The position numbers and the translations under genes were made by a program. Below, one piece after another: positions 6,933 to 17,508 of a stretch of DNA of 64,000 nt. The stretch is taken from positions 1 through 64,000 of the forward strand of contig CAKRRD010000007.1 in NCBI GenBank assembly GCA_934394815.1. Reading direction: 5' to 3'. The notes beneath the pieces were generated by a model. The model did no database searches and had not been told where the DNA came from. It saw nothing but the letters and a program-made list of their open reading frames with translations. The DNA is from an uncultured Acetatifactor sp. (lineage in GTDB: Bacteria > Bacillota > Clostridia > Lachnospirales > Lachnospiraceae). How positions within the stretch are numbered: position 1 is the stretch's first letter; each line of letters opens with the position of its first letter.

Positions 6933-8423
6933 TCACTGTTTCTGATTGAAATAGGAATCAAACAGACGTCTTGCAATGGGAACCGCATAATCACCGCCGC
7001 TTCCGGCACCTTCCACAATAATGGTGACGCAGACCTCCGGATCCTCTGCCGGAGCAAACCCGGTAAACCAGGCATGGCTGTCGCCCTTGACATTATTGTA
7101 TTCTGCGGAACCGGTTTTGCCGGCTGCGGTATAATTCAGTCCCCGCAGCTTGGAGGCAGTACCTTCTTCCACCACATCGGTCATCAGCTGTTTTAAAGCG
7201 GCTGCTTCCTCTTCCGTCATCAGCCGTCCGTATTCGGAAGCCTTAAAATTCCTGACTATTGTACCTTCATCGTTTTCCACATGATCGATCACATAGGGTT
7301 TCATCAGGACACCATCGTTGGCAATGGCGCAGGTGATCATATTCAGATGCATCGGCGTGATCTGGGTCTTGCCCTGACCGATGGATGTCTGCATCATTTC
7401 TGCAGAAGGGGTGCTGTCGGAGACCAGAGCCGAGCTTTTAGCATAATTCAAAGTTAACGGCAGATCTTCATTGAACAGCAGATCATTCAAAGTCTCCTGA
7501 AATGCGGATCGGTCCAGACTCATTCCGATATTGGCAAAGGAAGAATTACAGGATTTCGCAAAGGATTTTTTAAAATCCACCTGTCCGTGATTTGCCCCGT
7601 GGTAACAGCTGATCTTGCTGTCTCCCACCCGGAAGGATCCGTTACAGTTATACGAATAGTTCTGATAAGTAGTAGGATTCTCACGGATGTACTCCAATGC
7701 CGTTACGATCTTGAAAGTAGATCCGGGAGGGTAAAGCCCCTGAGTGGCACGGTTTAACAGCACCGTACTGGAATCATTGTCCACCAGATCATCCCAGATC
7801 TCCGGGATGGTATTCGGATCAAAATCCGGATGGGACACCATGGCAAGGATCTTACCGGTAGAAACTTCCGTCATAATGATGGCTCCCCGGTAAATATCCA
7901 GCTGGTCATTGGCCACCTGCTGGATCTGGACATCCAGCGTGGTATAGACATTGTCTCCGGGATTCTTTTTCCCGGCGGTATCGTTTTTGACCTTGTTGCT
8001 CAGAGAAGTATTGGTGTTGATCAGATAATAATTGGCCAGTGCTTCCACTCCCATTCTGCCCTGGGTGGAATATCCCACAATATGGGAAAACAGATTCTTA
8101 AAAGGATAATTACGGGTCTCTTCTTCCTCTTCTCCGAGGATTGTTTCCGCAAGGACTTCTCCGTCCCTGGAATAGATAGATCCGCGGTAATTACGGGATA
8201 ACAGAATCTGCTGACGGGAATTATAGCTGTTATTGATCATATCCTGTTCACTGGTTGCCACAAAATGCCCCAGATAGATTAGCAGACATAAGAACAGCAC
8301 ACCGATTCCTCCGGCAGACAGCCAGATTTCCCGCTGATTTCCCATACGTCTGCGATTCTGCGCTTTCTTTTTCTGATCGGCTTCGCTCTTTTTCTGCGTA
8401 TTTTGCATCTTATTTTCTGCCAC
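6933..8423 (-). CDS. Class B penicillin-binding protein (transpeptidase)
   Basis: This 496-aa protein has a basic cytoplasmic tail, one membrane helix (about 33-54), a short dimerisation region and a transpeptidase domain. It has all three active-site motifs: STFK (235-238, catalytic serine), SCN (291-293) and KTGSA (436-440). It cross-links peptidoglycan outside the membrane and is likely the partner of the SEDS protein encoded just upstream, as in RodA-PbpA or FtsW-FtsI pairs. The GTG start overlaps the ftsW/rodA end by 14 bases; an ATG at 8408 is a possible alternative. It lacks PASTA repeats. Confidence 0.9.
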   Translation of the reverse strand: MAENKMQNTQKKSEADQKKKAQNRRRMGNQREIWLSAGGIGVLFLCLLIYLGHFVATSEQDMINNSYNSRQQILLSRNYRGSIYSRDGEVLAETILGEEEEETRNYPFKNLFSHIVGYSTQGRMGVEALANYYLINTNTSLSNKVKNDTAGKKNPGDNVYTTLDVQIQQVANDQLDIYRGAIIMTEVSTGKILAMVSHPDFDPNTIPEIWDDLVDNDSSTVLLNRATQGLYPPGSTFKIVTALEYIRENPTTYQNYSYNCNGSFRVGDSKISCYHGANHGQVDFKKSFAKSCNSSFANIGMSLDRSAFQETLNDLLFNEDLPLTLNYAKSSALVSDSTPSAEMMQTSIGQGKTQITPMHLNMITCAIANDGVLMKPYVIDHVENDEGTIVRNFKASEYGRLMTEEEAAALKQLMTDVVEEGTASKLRGLNYTAAGKTGSAEYNNVKGDSHAWFTGFAPAEDPEVCVTIIVEGAGSGGDYAVPIARRLFDSYFNQKQ

Positions 8424-9735
8424 CTCTGCGTTCTCCTTCCTTCTGCAGTCGGATGTAGATTCCCTGTATAATGAAAAACATGATCATGGTCGTCATGACC
8501 GAACTTCCTCCGTAACTGATAAAAGGAAGCGTCACACCGGTCAGCGGAATAAACTTCGTTCCTCCGCCGATGGTCAAAAAGATCTGGAAAATATACATAA
8601 TACCGATGCCATATACGATCAACTGATAGAAACGATCGTGAATGCATACGGCTACCCGCATCATTTCCAGAAAGCTGCTGACGCAGATCAGGATCAGACA
8701 CATTCCGAAGATCACGCCCAGCTCTTCACAGATGGAAGAAAAGATAAAATCCGCTTCCACATAAGGAATGGCGGTGGGATTTCCCTTTAACAGACCCATG
8801 CCGAACCAGCTTCCGCTGCCGATGGCAAACAGTGACTGGGTAATCTGATAGCCTTTGTTGTCAATATATTTCCAGGGGTCCTGCCAGGCCAGCACTCTGA
8901 CCCGTACATGGTCAAACAGTTGATAAGCCAGATAAGAGGCCGCACCGCCGCCCACAATCCCCGCCAGAAGGTAGAGATAATTTCTGGAAGCGGCAAACAC
9001 CACGAAGACAAATCCTACGAAAAAGATCAATGCACTTCCCAGATCCTTAGACACTACCAAAATCACCACATGGGCTCCCGCAATGATCGCCGTCAGAACG
9101 ATCCGCTGAAAAGAGACGTTCTCCCAGAGCGCTCCGGCCAGGAAGAACAGGAACAGGATCTTGACGAATTCCGAAGGCTGAAAGGTGATCCCACCCAGGG
9201 AAAAAGAGATCTTGGAACCGTGGGTCACTTCTCCCAGGATCAATACGGTACTGAGCAATGCGATTCCCAGTGTGGCATACAGCCAGGTGATCTTTTTGAA
9301 GAAATGTATCTTTCCCAGCAAATACGGAATAAACAGGGAAAAAATCAGGGATACCAGAACGATCACATACTGCCGTATGGCTTTGTCGAAGGACAGTCTC
9401 GATACGATACAAAGTCCGATCCCCAGAAGCATACACATATTATTCAGCAAAAGTCTGTTTATATTCTCATAGATCAACGATACCATGGTAATCGTGGCAA
9501 ATAAAAAGATCAGTATAAATGCAAAGAAAAACAGATATTGAAAATCGCCGCTGACCAGTGACAGGTCCAGAAAACACAGCACCTGCACCAGAAACATCAG
9601 AATATCCTGCAAAATAAAGACGCCACGTCTGGATTCTCCCACCGGATAGCGAAAAGAGTAAAAACAGCTTACGGTATACAGAATCATAAAAAAGGCGATA
9701 AAATATTTGGATAATTCAATTACATATTCCTGCAT
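8410..9735 (-). CDS. SEDS family peptidoglycan polymerase (FtsW/RodA/SpoVE)
   Basis: This 441-aa protein is highly hydrophobic, with about ten membrane segments. It has SEDS signatures: FQPSEFVK, a central DLGSALIFF, the long extracellular loop with YQITQSLFAIGSGSWFGMGL, and the C-terminal GVTLPFISYGGSS. SEDS proteins polymerise glycan strands from lipid II. The cognate class B PBP gene overlaps its end. Whether it serves division, elongation or cortex synthesis is not decidable here; the neighbouring zapA leans towards division. Confidence 0.92.
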   Translation of the reverse strand: MQEYVIELSKYFIAFFMILYTVSCFYSFRYPVGESRRGVFILQDILMFLVQVLCFLDLSLVSGDFQYLFFFAFILIFLFATITMVSLIYENINRLLLNNMCMLLGIGLCIVSRLSFDKAIRQYVIVLVSLIFSLFIPYLLGKIHFFKKITWLYATLGIALLSTVLILGEVTHGSKISFSLGGITFQPSEFVKILFLFFLAGALWENVSFQRIVLTAIIAGAHVVILVVSKDLGSALIFFVGFVFVVFAASRNYLYLLAGIVGGGAASYLAYQLFDHVRVRVLAWQDPWKYIDNKGYQITQSLFAIGSGSWFGMGLLKGNPTAIPYVEADFIFSSICEELGVIFGMCLILICVSSFLEMMRVAVCIHDRFYQLIVYGIGIMYIFQIFLTIGGGTKFIPLTGVTLPFISYGGSSVMTTMIMFFIIQGIYIRLQKEGERRGGRK

Positions 9736-9755
9736 GAATTAAAATACCTTTCTGT

Positions 9756-11993
9756 TTAATCTACGCCACGTTTTTCGTGACCGGTAGTATATTCCGCATA
9801 CGGCAGGTCCTTGCGTCTGCCTGCGAAATATTCCAGAACATCAAAAGTCTCTTTTTCGTTCTCTATTGTAAAATCCAGCCGGCAGGTGACTCTCCCCTGC
9901 CATTTGTCCCTGTCCTTATGCAGTGACAGCAAAACGCTGTTATAGATCACATTAAAACAATGGGTACAGTTACGCAACACCGGGAAACGTTTGTGGTAAC
10001 GATCCACCAGTTCTGTAATCTCCGGGCCTTCCATGGGACGGCACTGCTCCGTAGTCTTCCACACACAGTTCGCAGTGACCATCATTGGGATCCTGCCGTA
10101 AATGACCTTTTCCGCAGGGAACTCCGGATTCAGAAGATTCTTCTGTTCCGCCGCCGTCAGTTCCAACGGCAGACAAAAGCCTCCGATCTTCTCTTTCCAG
10201 AAGGAAAGACATGTCCGGTTCCAGAGATACAGACTGTGATCGCCGATGATCTCTTTCCCCGGAAAATTCCATTGCCGTAACAGTTCTATATGTTCCAGGG
10301 AACCTGCCTGAAATCCCCGGATATATCCCAGATTTTCTGACAACAGTTCCTGTAATTTTTTCAGATATTGCTGATCCCGCAGACGGAGGATCTTCGGCAG
10401 AGAGACCATACAGAGAATCCCTTTTTCGTTCAGCTCACGGAATATTTCTGCTGTCTGTGCAGGATCCTGTAACAGAAGATCCGCATCCAGATACACCCGA
10501 AGCTTTCCGGATACCGCAAAAGTCTCCTGCTGTAACACGGATCTGTAAAATCCCCGCCATTGTCCGTTTGTCCGCAGACTCACCGCCCAAGGAACCGCAT
10601 TGTCCCGTCCTTTTTGCACAACGACTTCCCTGCCGTGGATCCCGATGACCGCCGGAGTATCCTGTACAGGTGCGGTCCCAGGCTCTCTTTCATAAGGAAA
10701 ACCGTTCTGCCGGATCACTTGCTCCTCCAACAGTGCAAGACCTTTTCTGCGTAATTCATTGATGGCTTTTAAGGGATAAAAGGCATTGTCACTGACCCGG
10801 ATCTCCATGGAGCCTTCCGGATGAAAATGGCTGTCTCCCAGCTTACCCAGTTGTTTTGCGATATTCTCCCGGGTGATGGGCTGTCGGGCAGCCACATCTA
10901 CAGGATTCCCTTCCACGACAACATGAGTCTCTCCACTGTTCAGGCGCAGTACAGCCGTTTTGCCGGTAATAAATTCCGCCTCCATGGATACCGGAAGAGT
11001 CAATTTGTGTTCCAGATGTTCCCTTCGGATATTAGCCAACAGTGTTTCGTCACTGCCACTGTAAGCAGGGCTGTTTAAGGTCACCATTTCCCGGCCGTTA
11101 TGCTTGTGGTAATATCCGTCCTGCCGTTCGCTGCGGATATAAAGGCAGGAAAGTGTATGCATATCTGCCTTTGAGATCTTCCAGGGGGCTTTCGGAGCTG
11201 CATAATAGTTATCAATATATTTTCGGTATACCGCAGTAACACCGGCGGCATATTCCGGCTTCTTCATCCGGCCTTCAATCTTGAACGAATCGATTCCGGC
11301 CTCCAGCAGCTGCGGAATCGATTCTATGGTGCACATATCTTTAAGGCTTAAGGGATAGCATTCCTTCGGATGATTCCCTGTAGTATAGGGCAGGCGACAG
11401 GGCTGGGCACAGCGGCCGCGGTTCCCGCTTCTGCCCCCCAGAATGCTGCTGAACAGACACTGTCCGGAATAACAATAGCACATGGCTCCGTGGATAAAGC
11501 ATTCGATCTCCAGGCCGGTGACCTCCTTGATCCGGCGGATCTCCGTAAGGCTCAGTTCTCTGGCAGGAACCACACGGCAGGCTCCCTGTTCTTTCAAAAA
11601 GGCTGCTCCATATTCTCCGGTAATGGTCATCTGGGTGCTTCCGTGAAGCTCCATGCCGGGAAAGTGCTCCTTAAGATAGGAAAATACTCCCATATCCTGA
11701 ATGATAACACCGTCCAGTCCCGCCTGATAATAGGGACTCAGATACCCGTAAAGTTCCGAAAATTCGGATTCCTTCACCAGCGTATTTACAGTGAGATATA
11801 CTTTTCTCCCGAAAAGATGGGCATAACGGATACAGGCGATCAGTTCTTCTTCCGAAAAATTCTCGGCATACGCTCTGGCACCAAAGCGGCTGCCGCCCAG
11901 ATATATGGCATCCGCACCGGCATGGATCGCTCCGTAAAAAGCTTCCGCATTTCCGGCAGGGGCCAGCAATTCTACTTTTTTTGCTGCGTTCAT
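9756..11993 (-). CDS. U32 family peptidase-like protein (RlhA/YrrO type, DUF3656)
   Basis: This 745-aa protein has the U32 core LLAPAGNAEAFYGAI and GADAIYLGG near the N terminus. A four-cysteine cluster lies about residues 170-200 (CYCYSGQC, then GRCAQPC), and the U32 signature EGRMKKPEYAA follows. A long C-terminal DUF3656 region comes next. E. coli RlhA, a long U32 protein, hydroxylates 23S rRNA C2501, so RNA modification is more likely than proteolysis. I chose the ATG at 11993 for its GAGGAAATT site. It sits between zapA and ftsW in one operon. Confidence 0.82.
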   Translation of the reverse strand: MNAAKKVELLAPAGNAEAFYGAIHAGADAIYLGGSRFGARAYAENFSEEELIACIRYAHLFGRKVYLTVNTLVKESEFSELYGYLSPYYQAGLDGVIIQDMGVFSYLKEHFPGMELHGSTQMTITGEYGAAFLKEQGACRVVPARELSLTEIRRIKEVTGLEIECFIHGAMCYCYSGQCLFSSILGGRSGNRGRCAQPCRLPYTTGNHPKECYPLSLKDMCTIESIPQLLEAGIDSFKIEGRMKKPEYAAGVTAVYRKYIDNYYAAPKAPWKISKADMHTLSCLYIRSERQDGYYHKHNGREMVTLNSPAYSGSDETLLANIRREHLEHKLTLPVSMEAEFITGKTAVLRLNSGETHVVVEGNPVDVAARQPITRENIAKQLGKLGDSHFHPEGSMEIRVSDNAFYPLKAINELRRKGLALLEEQVIRQNGFPYEREPGTAPVQDTPAVIGIHGREVVVQKGRDNAVPWAVSLRTNGQWRGFYRSVLQQETFAVSGKLRVYLDADLLLQDPAQTAEIFRELNEKGILCMVSLPKILRLRDQQYLKKLQELLSENLGYIRGFQAGSLEHIELLRQWNFPGKEIIGDHSLYLWNRTCLSFWKEKIGGFCLPLELTAAEQKNLLNPEFPAEKVIYGRIPMMVTANCVWKTTEQCRPMEGPEITELVDRYHKRFPVLRNCTHCFNVIYNSVLLSLHKDRDKWQGRVTCRLDFTIENEKETFDVLEYFAGRRKDLPYAEYTTGHEKRGVD

Positions 11994-12050
11994 AATTTCC
12001 TCTGTTGCATTGAATAAGCAAATAGCTGCCCGAAATCGGACAGCTATCAA

Positions 12051-12452
12051 TTATTTGTCTTTTAATTCTGTCTCCAGACGTACAATTTTCCTGGCATCTT
12101 CATTTAACTGCTTTTGCAGTTCTTTTCCCTGTTTTTCCGCATTTTCCAGTTTGATCTGTGCAGAAATCAATTCATGCTTCAGATCATAGAGTTCTTTTTC
12201 CTTGCCCTGAAGTTCTTCCTCCAGAATGGAAATCTGCTTCCTGGCTTTAAAATAGTCATCTGCGATGTTCAGCTGCAGCAGAATGTTCTGTTTATCCAGG
12301 GGCTGTCTCCGGAAGCCGTCCAGCTTCCCGTATTCGGCAATCTTACCATTGATATAGGAAGCAATTCTCTGCATGTAATCTTCACTTTCATAGCCGCTTA
12401 AAGTAAATACTTTTCCGCCAATGATTACTTCGGTATCTGTCTTAGGTGACAT
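12051..12452 (-). CDS. zapA: Cell division protein ZapA
   Basis: This 133-aa protein starts with the ZapA globular head (TEVIIGGKVFTLSGYESEDYM, then YINGKI) followed by a long coiled coil rich in E, K and L (about 70-130). ZapA binds and bundles FtsZ at the division ring. The length matches Firmicute ZapA with an extended coil. It is the first gene of the operon, behind an excellent promoter, with AGGGGTG before the ATG. Confidence 0.88.
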   Translation of the reverse strand: MSPKTDTEVIIGGKVFTLSGYESEDYMQRIASYINGKIAEYGKLDGFRRQPLDKQNILLQLNIADDYFKARKQISILEEELQGKEKELYDLKHELISAQIKLENAEKQGKELQKQLNEDARKIVRLETELKDK

Positions 12453-12525
12453 CTCAACACCCCTCTTAACACTCTTTTGAAAAACACAATATATGCCATT
12501 TATTAAAAAATATAATACAAGATTT

Positions 12526-12554
12526 ATTATATATCAGAATGTATAGGGTGGCAA
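12526..12554 (-). promoter_or_regulatory. Strong sigma-A promoter of the zapA operon
   Basis: On the minus strand, TTGCCA (12549-12554) and a perfect TATAAT (12526-12531) are exactly 17 bases apart. Initiation near 12519 leaves a leader of about 67 bases before zapA. Confidence 0.8.
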
Positions 12555-12582
12555 GTAAAATTTCGAAGCTGTTTTGCATCTG

Positions 12583-13575
12583 TTACGATTGCAATCCCAG
12601 GTGATGATAGGTCAGATCCGTGACCATTCTTCCCTTGGGAGTTCTGTTCAGGAACCCATTCTTGATCAGGTAAGGTTCATAGACATCTTCAATGGTACCG
12701 GCATCCTCTCCGATAGCGGCAGCAAGGGTATCCAGTCCTACCGGACCACCGTCAAATTTTTCGATAATGGTGACAAGAATGTAGCGGTCAATATGATCCA
12801 GTCCCATCTTGTCCACATCCATAAGATCCAGTGCGGTTCTGGCAACCTCCTCCGTAATAACGCCGTCGTATTTGACCTGGGCAAAATCCCGGACACGCTT
12901 TAAGATCCGGTTGGCAAGTCTCGGCGTACCACGGCTCCGTCTGGCCATTTCTTTTGCTCCTGCCGGTTCAATCTCCACATCCAGGATCCGGGCGGAATGC
13001 ATGATGATCTGCTGTAATTCCTCTATAGTATAAAATTCCAGATGATGGATCATGCCAAAACGATCCCGCAGAGGTGCTGTCAGAAGTCCTGCACGGGTGG
13101 TGGCTCCTACCAGCGTAAACTTCGGCAGTTCCAGGCGCACAGATCTGGCACTGGAGCCCTTACCGATCATGATATCAATACAGTAATCTTCCATGGCGGG
13201 ATACAGTACTTCTTCTACCTGACGGTTCAGGCGGTGGATCTCATCCACGAACAGCAGATCCCCTTCTTCCATATTGTTCAGAATGGCGGCCATCTCACCG
13301 GGTTTTTCAATGGCAGGGCCGCTGGTCACCTTCATGTGTACCCCCATCTCATTGGCAATGATCCCTGCCAGTGTGGTCTTGCCCAGTCCGGGCGGGCCGT
13401 AGAACAATACATGATCCAGGGCATCTCCCCGTTGTCTGGCAGCGGCAATATAGACCTTTAAGTTTTCCTTGATCTTGGACTGGCCGATATAATCATCCAA
13501 TGTCTGGGGCCGCAGGGAACCCTCCAGCTTGACATCTTCTTCTGTGATATTTGTCTCTATCATTCTTCTGGGCAT
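12583..13575 (-). CDS. ruvB: Holliday junction helicase subunit RuvB
   Basis: This 330-aa AAA+ ATPase has Walker A GPPGLGKT (60-67), Walker B DEIH (111-114), the sensor GATTRAG and the winged-helix C terminus ending with RTPKGRM. RuvB hexamers pump DNA through RuvA-bound Holliday junctions. Length and motifs are complete. It lies 15 bases after ruvA and is expected to be SOS-induced through the LexA site at 14300-14313. Confidence 0.97.
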   Translation of the reverse strand: MPRRMIETNITEEDVKLEGSLRPQTLDDYIGQSKIKENLKVYIAAARQRGDALDHVLFYGPPGLGKTTLAGIIANEMGVHMKVTSGPAIEKPGEMAAILNNMEEGDLLFVDEIHRLNRQVEEVLYPAMEDYCIDIMIGKGSSARSVRLELPKFTLVGATTRAGLLTAPLRDRFGMIHHLEFYTIEELQQIIMHSARILDVEIEPAGAKEMARRSRGTPRLANRILKRVRDFAQVKYDGVITEEVARTALDLMDVDKMGLDHIDRYILVTIIEKFDGGPVGLDTLAAAIGEDAGTIEDVYEPYLIKNGFLNRTPKGRMVTDLTYHHLGLQS

Positions 13576-13590
13576 AATTCATCCGATTCC

Positions 13591-14217
13591 TTAAAACAAT
13601 TTTTTCAGTGCGGCTTTCAGGATTGCTCCGGAATCCATGAGTTCCACATCTTCGATGGCATTGATGGCTTTCAGGCTCTCCGTCTGTCCATACCCCAATG
13701 CTACCAGAGCTTCCACCGCTTCCTTTTTCTTCTCACTGTCGATATGCAGGCTGCCGGCTGTAAGTATCCCCTGGGCTCCGCCAGCCGCGATTTCCCGGGA
13801 GATCAGCGTATCGTCAATGGAAATCTTGTCCTTTAATTCCAGAATGAGACGCTGTGCCGTCCGGGCTCCCACACCGGGTGCCTTCGAGATAGCCTTGGCA
13901 TCCCCGGACATAATGGCAAAGCGCAGGGAATCCGCATCCATGACGGACAGAATCGCCAGTGCGCCCTTCGGTCCGATCCCGCTGACCGTGATGCACAGCT
14001 TAAACATATCCAGATCGCTCCGGGACAGGAATCCGTATAGCAAAAAGGCATCTTCCTTCACGTAAGTATAGGTGTAAAGGCGGACCTGTTCTCCAATCCC
14101 CGGAAGCCTCGAAGCGGTGTCCGCAGAAATCCGGACATTGATTCCGAAGCCGTTGACATCGATTACAGCATTATCTACCGTAACATCCTCCAAAAAACCA
14201 TTCACATAGGCAAACAT
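13591..14217 (-). CDS. ruvA: Holliday junction DNA-binding protein RuvA
   Basis: This 208-aa protein has the OB-fold start (MFAYVNGFLEDV), the conserved FLSRSDLDMFKLCITVSGIGPKGAL segment containing the first helix-hairpin-helix, the second one at APGVGARTAQRL, and the C-terminal RuvB-binding domain (EALVALGY). It holds the four-way junction for RuvB. GAGGA precedes the ATG. It is first of the ruvAB pair; there is no ruvC, as expected in Firmicutes. Confidence 0.96.
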   Translation of the reverse strand: MFAYVNGFLEDVTVDNAVIDVNGFGINVRISADTASRLPGIGEQVRLYTYTYVKEDAFLLYGFLSRSDLDMFKLCITVSGIGPKGALAILSVMDADSLRFAIMSGDAKAISKAPGVGARTAQRLILELKDKISIDDTLISREIAAGGAQGILTAGSLHIDSEKKKEAVEALVALGYGQTESLKAINAIEDVELMDSGAILKAALKKLF

Positions 14218-14261
14218 GTATGTTAAATCCTCGTCTTTCTGTCATGCAAAATGATAGCCCG

Positions 14262-14302
14262 AAAAAAATTCGGCTACGATATGTTTATCATACCATAGCC
14301 GA
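14262..14302 (-). terminator. Intrinsic terminator of the ABC exporter gene
   Basis: On the minus strand, TCGGCTA (14296-14302) pairs with TAGCCGA (14270-14276); the inner bases add ATG/CAT pairing. A run of seven T residues follows. Its left arm overlaps the ruvAB promoter and LexA box. Confidence 0.8.
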
Positions 14303-14315
14303 ACATATGTTTCAA
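14287..14315 (-). promoter_or_regulatory. LexA-controlled promoter of ruvAB
   Basis: On the minus strand, TTGAAA (14310-14315) and TATGAT (14287-14292) are 17 bases apart. A LexA box reading CGAACATATGTTTC on the + strand (14300-14313) matches the Firmicute SOS consensus CGAAC-RNRY-GTTYC at every position and covers the -35 and part of the spacer. Bound LexA would block ruvAB transcription. Confidence 0.85.
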
Positions 14316-14360
14316 GCAACTTTTCTTTTTTCTGATTCTCTTCTGCTTCCCGTTTCCGGA

Positions 14361-16166
14361 TCAGCTCTGGATCTGTTTTAACTGATAAAACTCTCCCTGT
14401 AATGCCATAAGTTCCTCATAGGTGCCGTATTCCGAACAATGCCCGTCGGCGATCACGGCGATCCTGTCGGCATCCCGGATGGTGGACAGTCTGTGGGCCA
14501 CGATAAAGGTAGTCCGCCCTTCCGTCAGATTATTCAGGGCCTGCTGGATCAGCTTTTCGGAGATACTGTCCAATGCCGAAGTGGCTTCGTCCAATACGAT
14601 CACCTTCGGATCCCGGATCAGGGCTCTGGCAATGGAGATACGCTGTCTCTGGCCGCCGGATAATTTACCGCCGTGCTCTCCCACCATGGTATCCAGCCCC
14701 TTGGGCAGAGATGCAATCAGATCCGACAGATTGGCTGCCTGGATTACTTTCTGCAGTTCCTCCTCGGATACATTTTCGCATCCGTAGGTGATATTATCCC
14801 GGATCGTTCCGGAGAACAGGATTGATGTCTGCGGTACTACCGCCAGATATTTTCTGTAGGTGCGCAGATCGATTTTGCTGATATCTTTTCCGTCGATCAG
14901 AACCTTGCCGCTCTCTGCCTGATTAAAGCCGATGACCAGATTTAATATCGTGGATTTTCCGGCTCCGGATTCGCCCACCAATGCAATGGTCTCTCCCGCC
15001 TTCACATGGAGATTCAAGTGATTTAATACATTATGTTCGTTATTTTTATAATGGAAACATACATCCTCGAAATCAAAAGTACCGGTCACCTGTTCCAGCT
15101 TTTCCTTGCCCTCATTGTCTTCGATATCCTCGGATAACAGTACTTCACCGATGGAATTGACGGATTCGATACCTTTGGCGATGGTAGGCAGCAGAGTGAC
15201 AATGGAGGATACCTGATTCACCACAGTAGCAAAATAACTCTGATACAATGTGATGTCACCGGCCTGGATTTTCCCGCCGATGGCCAGATATCCGGTAAAT
15301 GCCAGACATATCACCTGAAAGATCTGAAACACCGCCCAGCCTACGGAGCCGAACAACGCCTGGATCAGATCCAGTTTATACCCCTTTTCCGCCACGGCAA
15401 AGAGCTGGCCGCTCATTTTTGCCACCTCTTCATCTTCCAGTGCATGGGCTCTGGTCACAGGCACCAGTTCCACCATTTCCATGACTCTGGCGGAGGTTTC
15501 TTCCATTTCCTTCCGGAATTCGGTGTTCCGTTTTTTCATGATATTGCGGAAAGTGACCATGGTGATGGCCGCCACCGGTGTGGTCAGCAGAAAGAAGATG
15601 AACACGATGCGGCTCTTGCTGATGGTAACCACCAGAGCCACCCCGATGTTTAATGCAATATTCAGAATACTTAAAAACAGCTGTGTGGAAAGTCCCTCCA
15701 CCGCCTCCACGTCACGCATGATCTTGGACTGCAGTCTTCCGGACTGGGTCTCCACATGGTAGGAAATGGATAATTGCTGCAGCTTACGGATCAGTGCCTT
15801 CCGCAGTCCCGTCTCCGCATATCGGGTGGCCAGACTTTTATAAGAGGTATACAGATAATTCATCGGAATGTTCAACAGGATCAGTCCTGCTTCCAGAATG
15901 CTGTAAAATATAATATTCCGAAAAGTATCCGGATTTTGGGAAGTTACATCATTGATAATATTGGCTGTAATGATAGGCAGCACCCAGACGCAGGCATGCT
16001 TTGCAAAGAAACAGATGACTGCCATGACAAATTTATGATAATTTCCCTTATACAGATGTACCAGTGTACGCAGAGGATGTCCCTGATTGTTCCGGTAGCA
16101 TTCGATAAACCAGCTCTCGGTATCCATTTTCTGTCTGGGGGATGTCTTTGCTTCAAAATCTTTCAT
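14361..16166 (-). CDS. ABC exporter, fused permease and ATPase
   Basis: This 601-aa protein has a six-helix ABC type-1 membrane domain (about 40-335). The nucleotide-binding domain has Walker A GESGAGKST (398-406), signature LSGGQ (502-506) and Walker B ending in DEATS (526-530). It probably works as a homodimer, since there is no second half-transporter nearby. The substrate is unknown; the family exports lipids, peptides or drugs. The gene is monocistronic, with its own terminator and a leader that contains a nested hairpin at 16193-16230. Confidence 0.9.
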   Translation of the reverse strand: MKDFEAKTSPRQKMDTESWFIECYRNNQGHPLRTLVHLYKGNYHKFVMAVICFFAKHACVWVLPIITANIINDVTSQNPDTFRNIIFYSILEAGLILLNIPMNYLYTSYKSLATRYAETGLRKALIRKLQQLSISYHVETQSGRLQSKIMRDVEAVEGLSTQLFLSILNIALNIGVALVVTISKSRIVFIFFLLTTPVAAITMVTFRNIMKKRNTEFRKEMEETSARVMEMVELVPVTRAHALEDEEVAKMSGQLFAVAEKGYKLDLIQALFGSVGWAVFQIFQVICLAFTGYLAIGGKIQAGDITLYQSYFATVVNQVSSIVTLLPTIAKGIESVNSIGEVLLSEDIEDNEGKEKLEQVTGTFDFEDVCFHYKNNEHNVLNHLNLHVKAGETIALVGESGAGKSTILNLVIGFNQAESGKVLIDGKDISKIDLRTYRKYLAVVPQTSILFSGTIRDNITYGCENVSEEELQKVIQAANLSDLIASLPKGLDTMVGEHGGKLSGGQRQRISIARALIRDPKVIVLDEATSALDSISEKLIQQALNNLTEGRTTFIVAHRLSTIRDADRIAVIADGHCSEYGTYEELMALQGEFYQLKQIQS

Positions 16167-16192
16167 GTTATTTTTTAAGCCTTTCCGTAATC

Positions 16193-16230
16193 CTGCATCT
16201 TGTGCCGGCTGACGTCAGCCCCGGATGCAG
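16193..16230. promoter_or_regulatory. Nested hairpin in the ABC exporter leader
   Basis: CTGCATC (16193-16199) pairs with GATGCAG (16224-16230), enclosing a perfect 14-base palindrome centred on GACGTC (16207-16220). It lies about 27 bases upstream of the exporter start codon on the minus strand. It could be an operator or an RNA element controlling translation. Confidence 0.5.
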
Positions 16231-16325
16231 CTTTTCTTTTCACAGAGTACTTGTTTATTTTAGCGCAATTAATATGTATTTACCAGTTCATTTTTGCGGT
16301 TTTATTTTGAAAACAACTGTTTTTT

Positions 16326-16370
16326 TGCCAAAAATAAGGCTGTGTCAGAAGTTTTATTCTTACACAGCCT
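16326..16370 (-). terminator. Intrinsic terminator after ilvC
   Basis: On the minus strand AGGCTGTGT (16362-16370) pairs perfectly with ACACAGCCT (16337-16345), followed by a T-rich stretch ending in TTTTTGG. It lies about 30 bases after the ilvC stop. Confidence 0.8.
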
Positions 16371-16400
16371 GTTCGTCATAGCATTGGATTTTACAGTCGA

Positions 16401-17450
<1,050 letters not shown>

Positions 17451-17508
17451 TTATAACTGATAGGGATTCCCCTAGAGCTAACTTAAGATCTGAACTGCTG
17501 CTCTTTGT

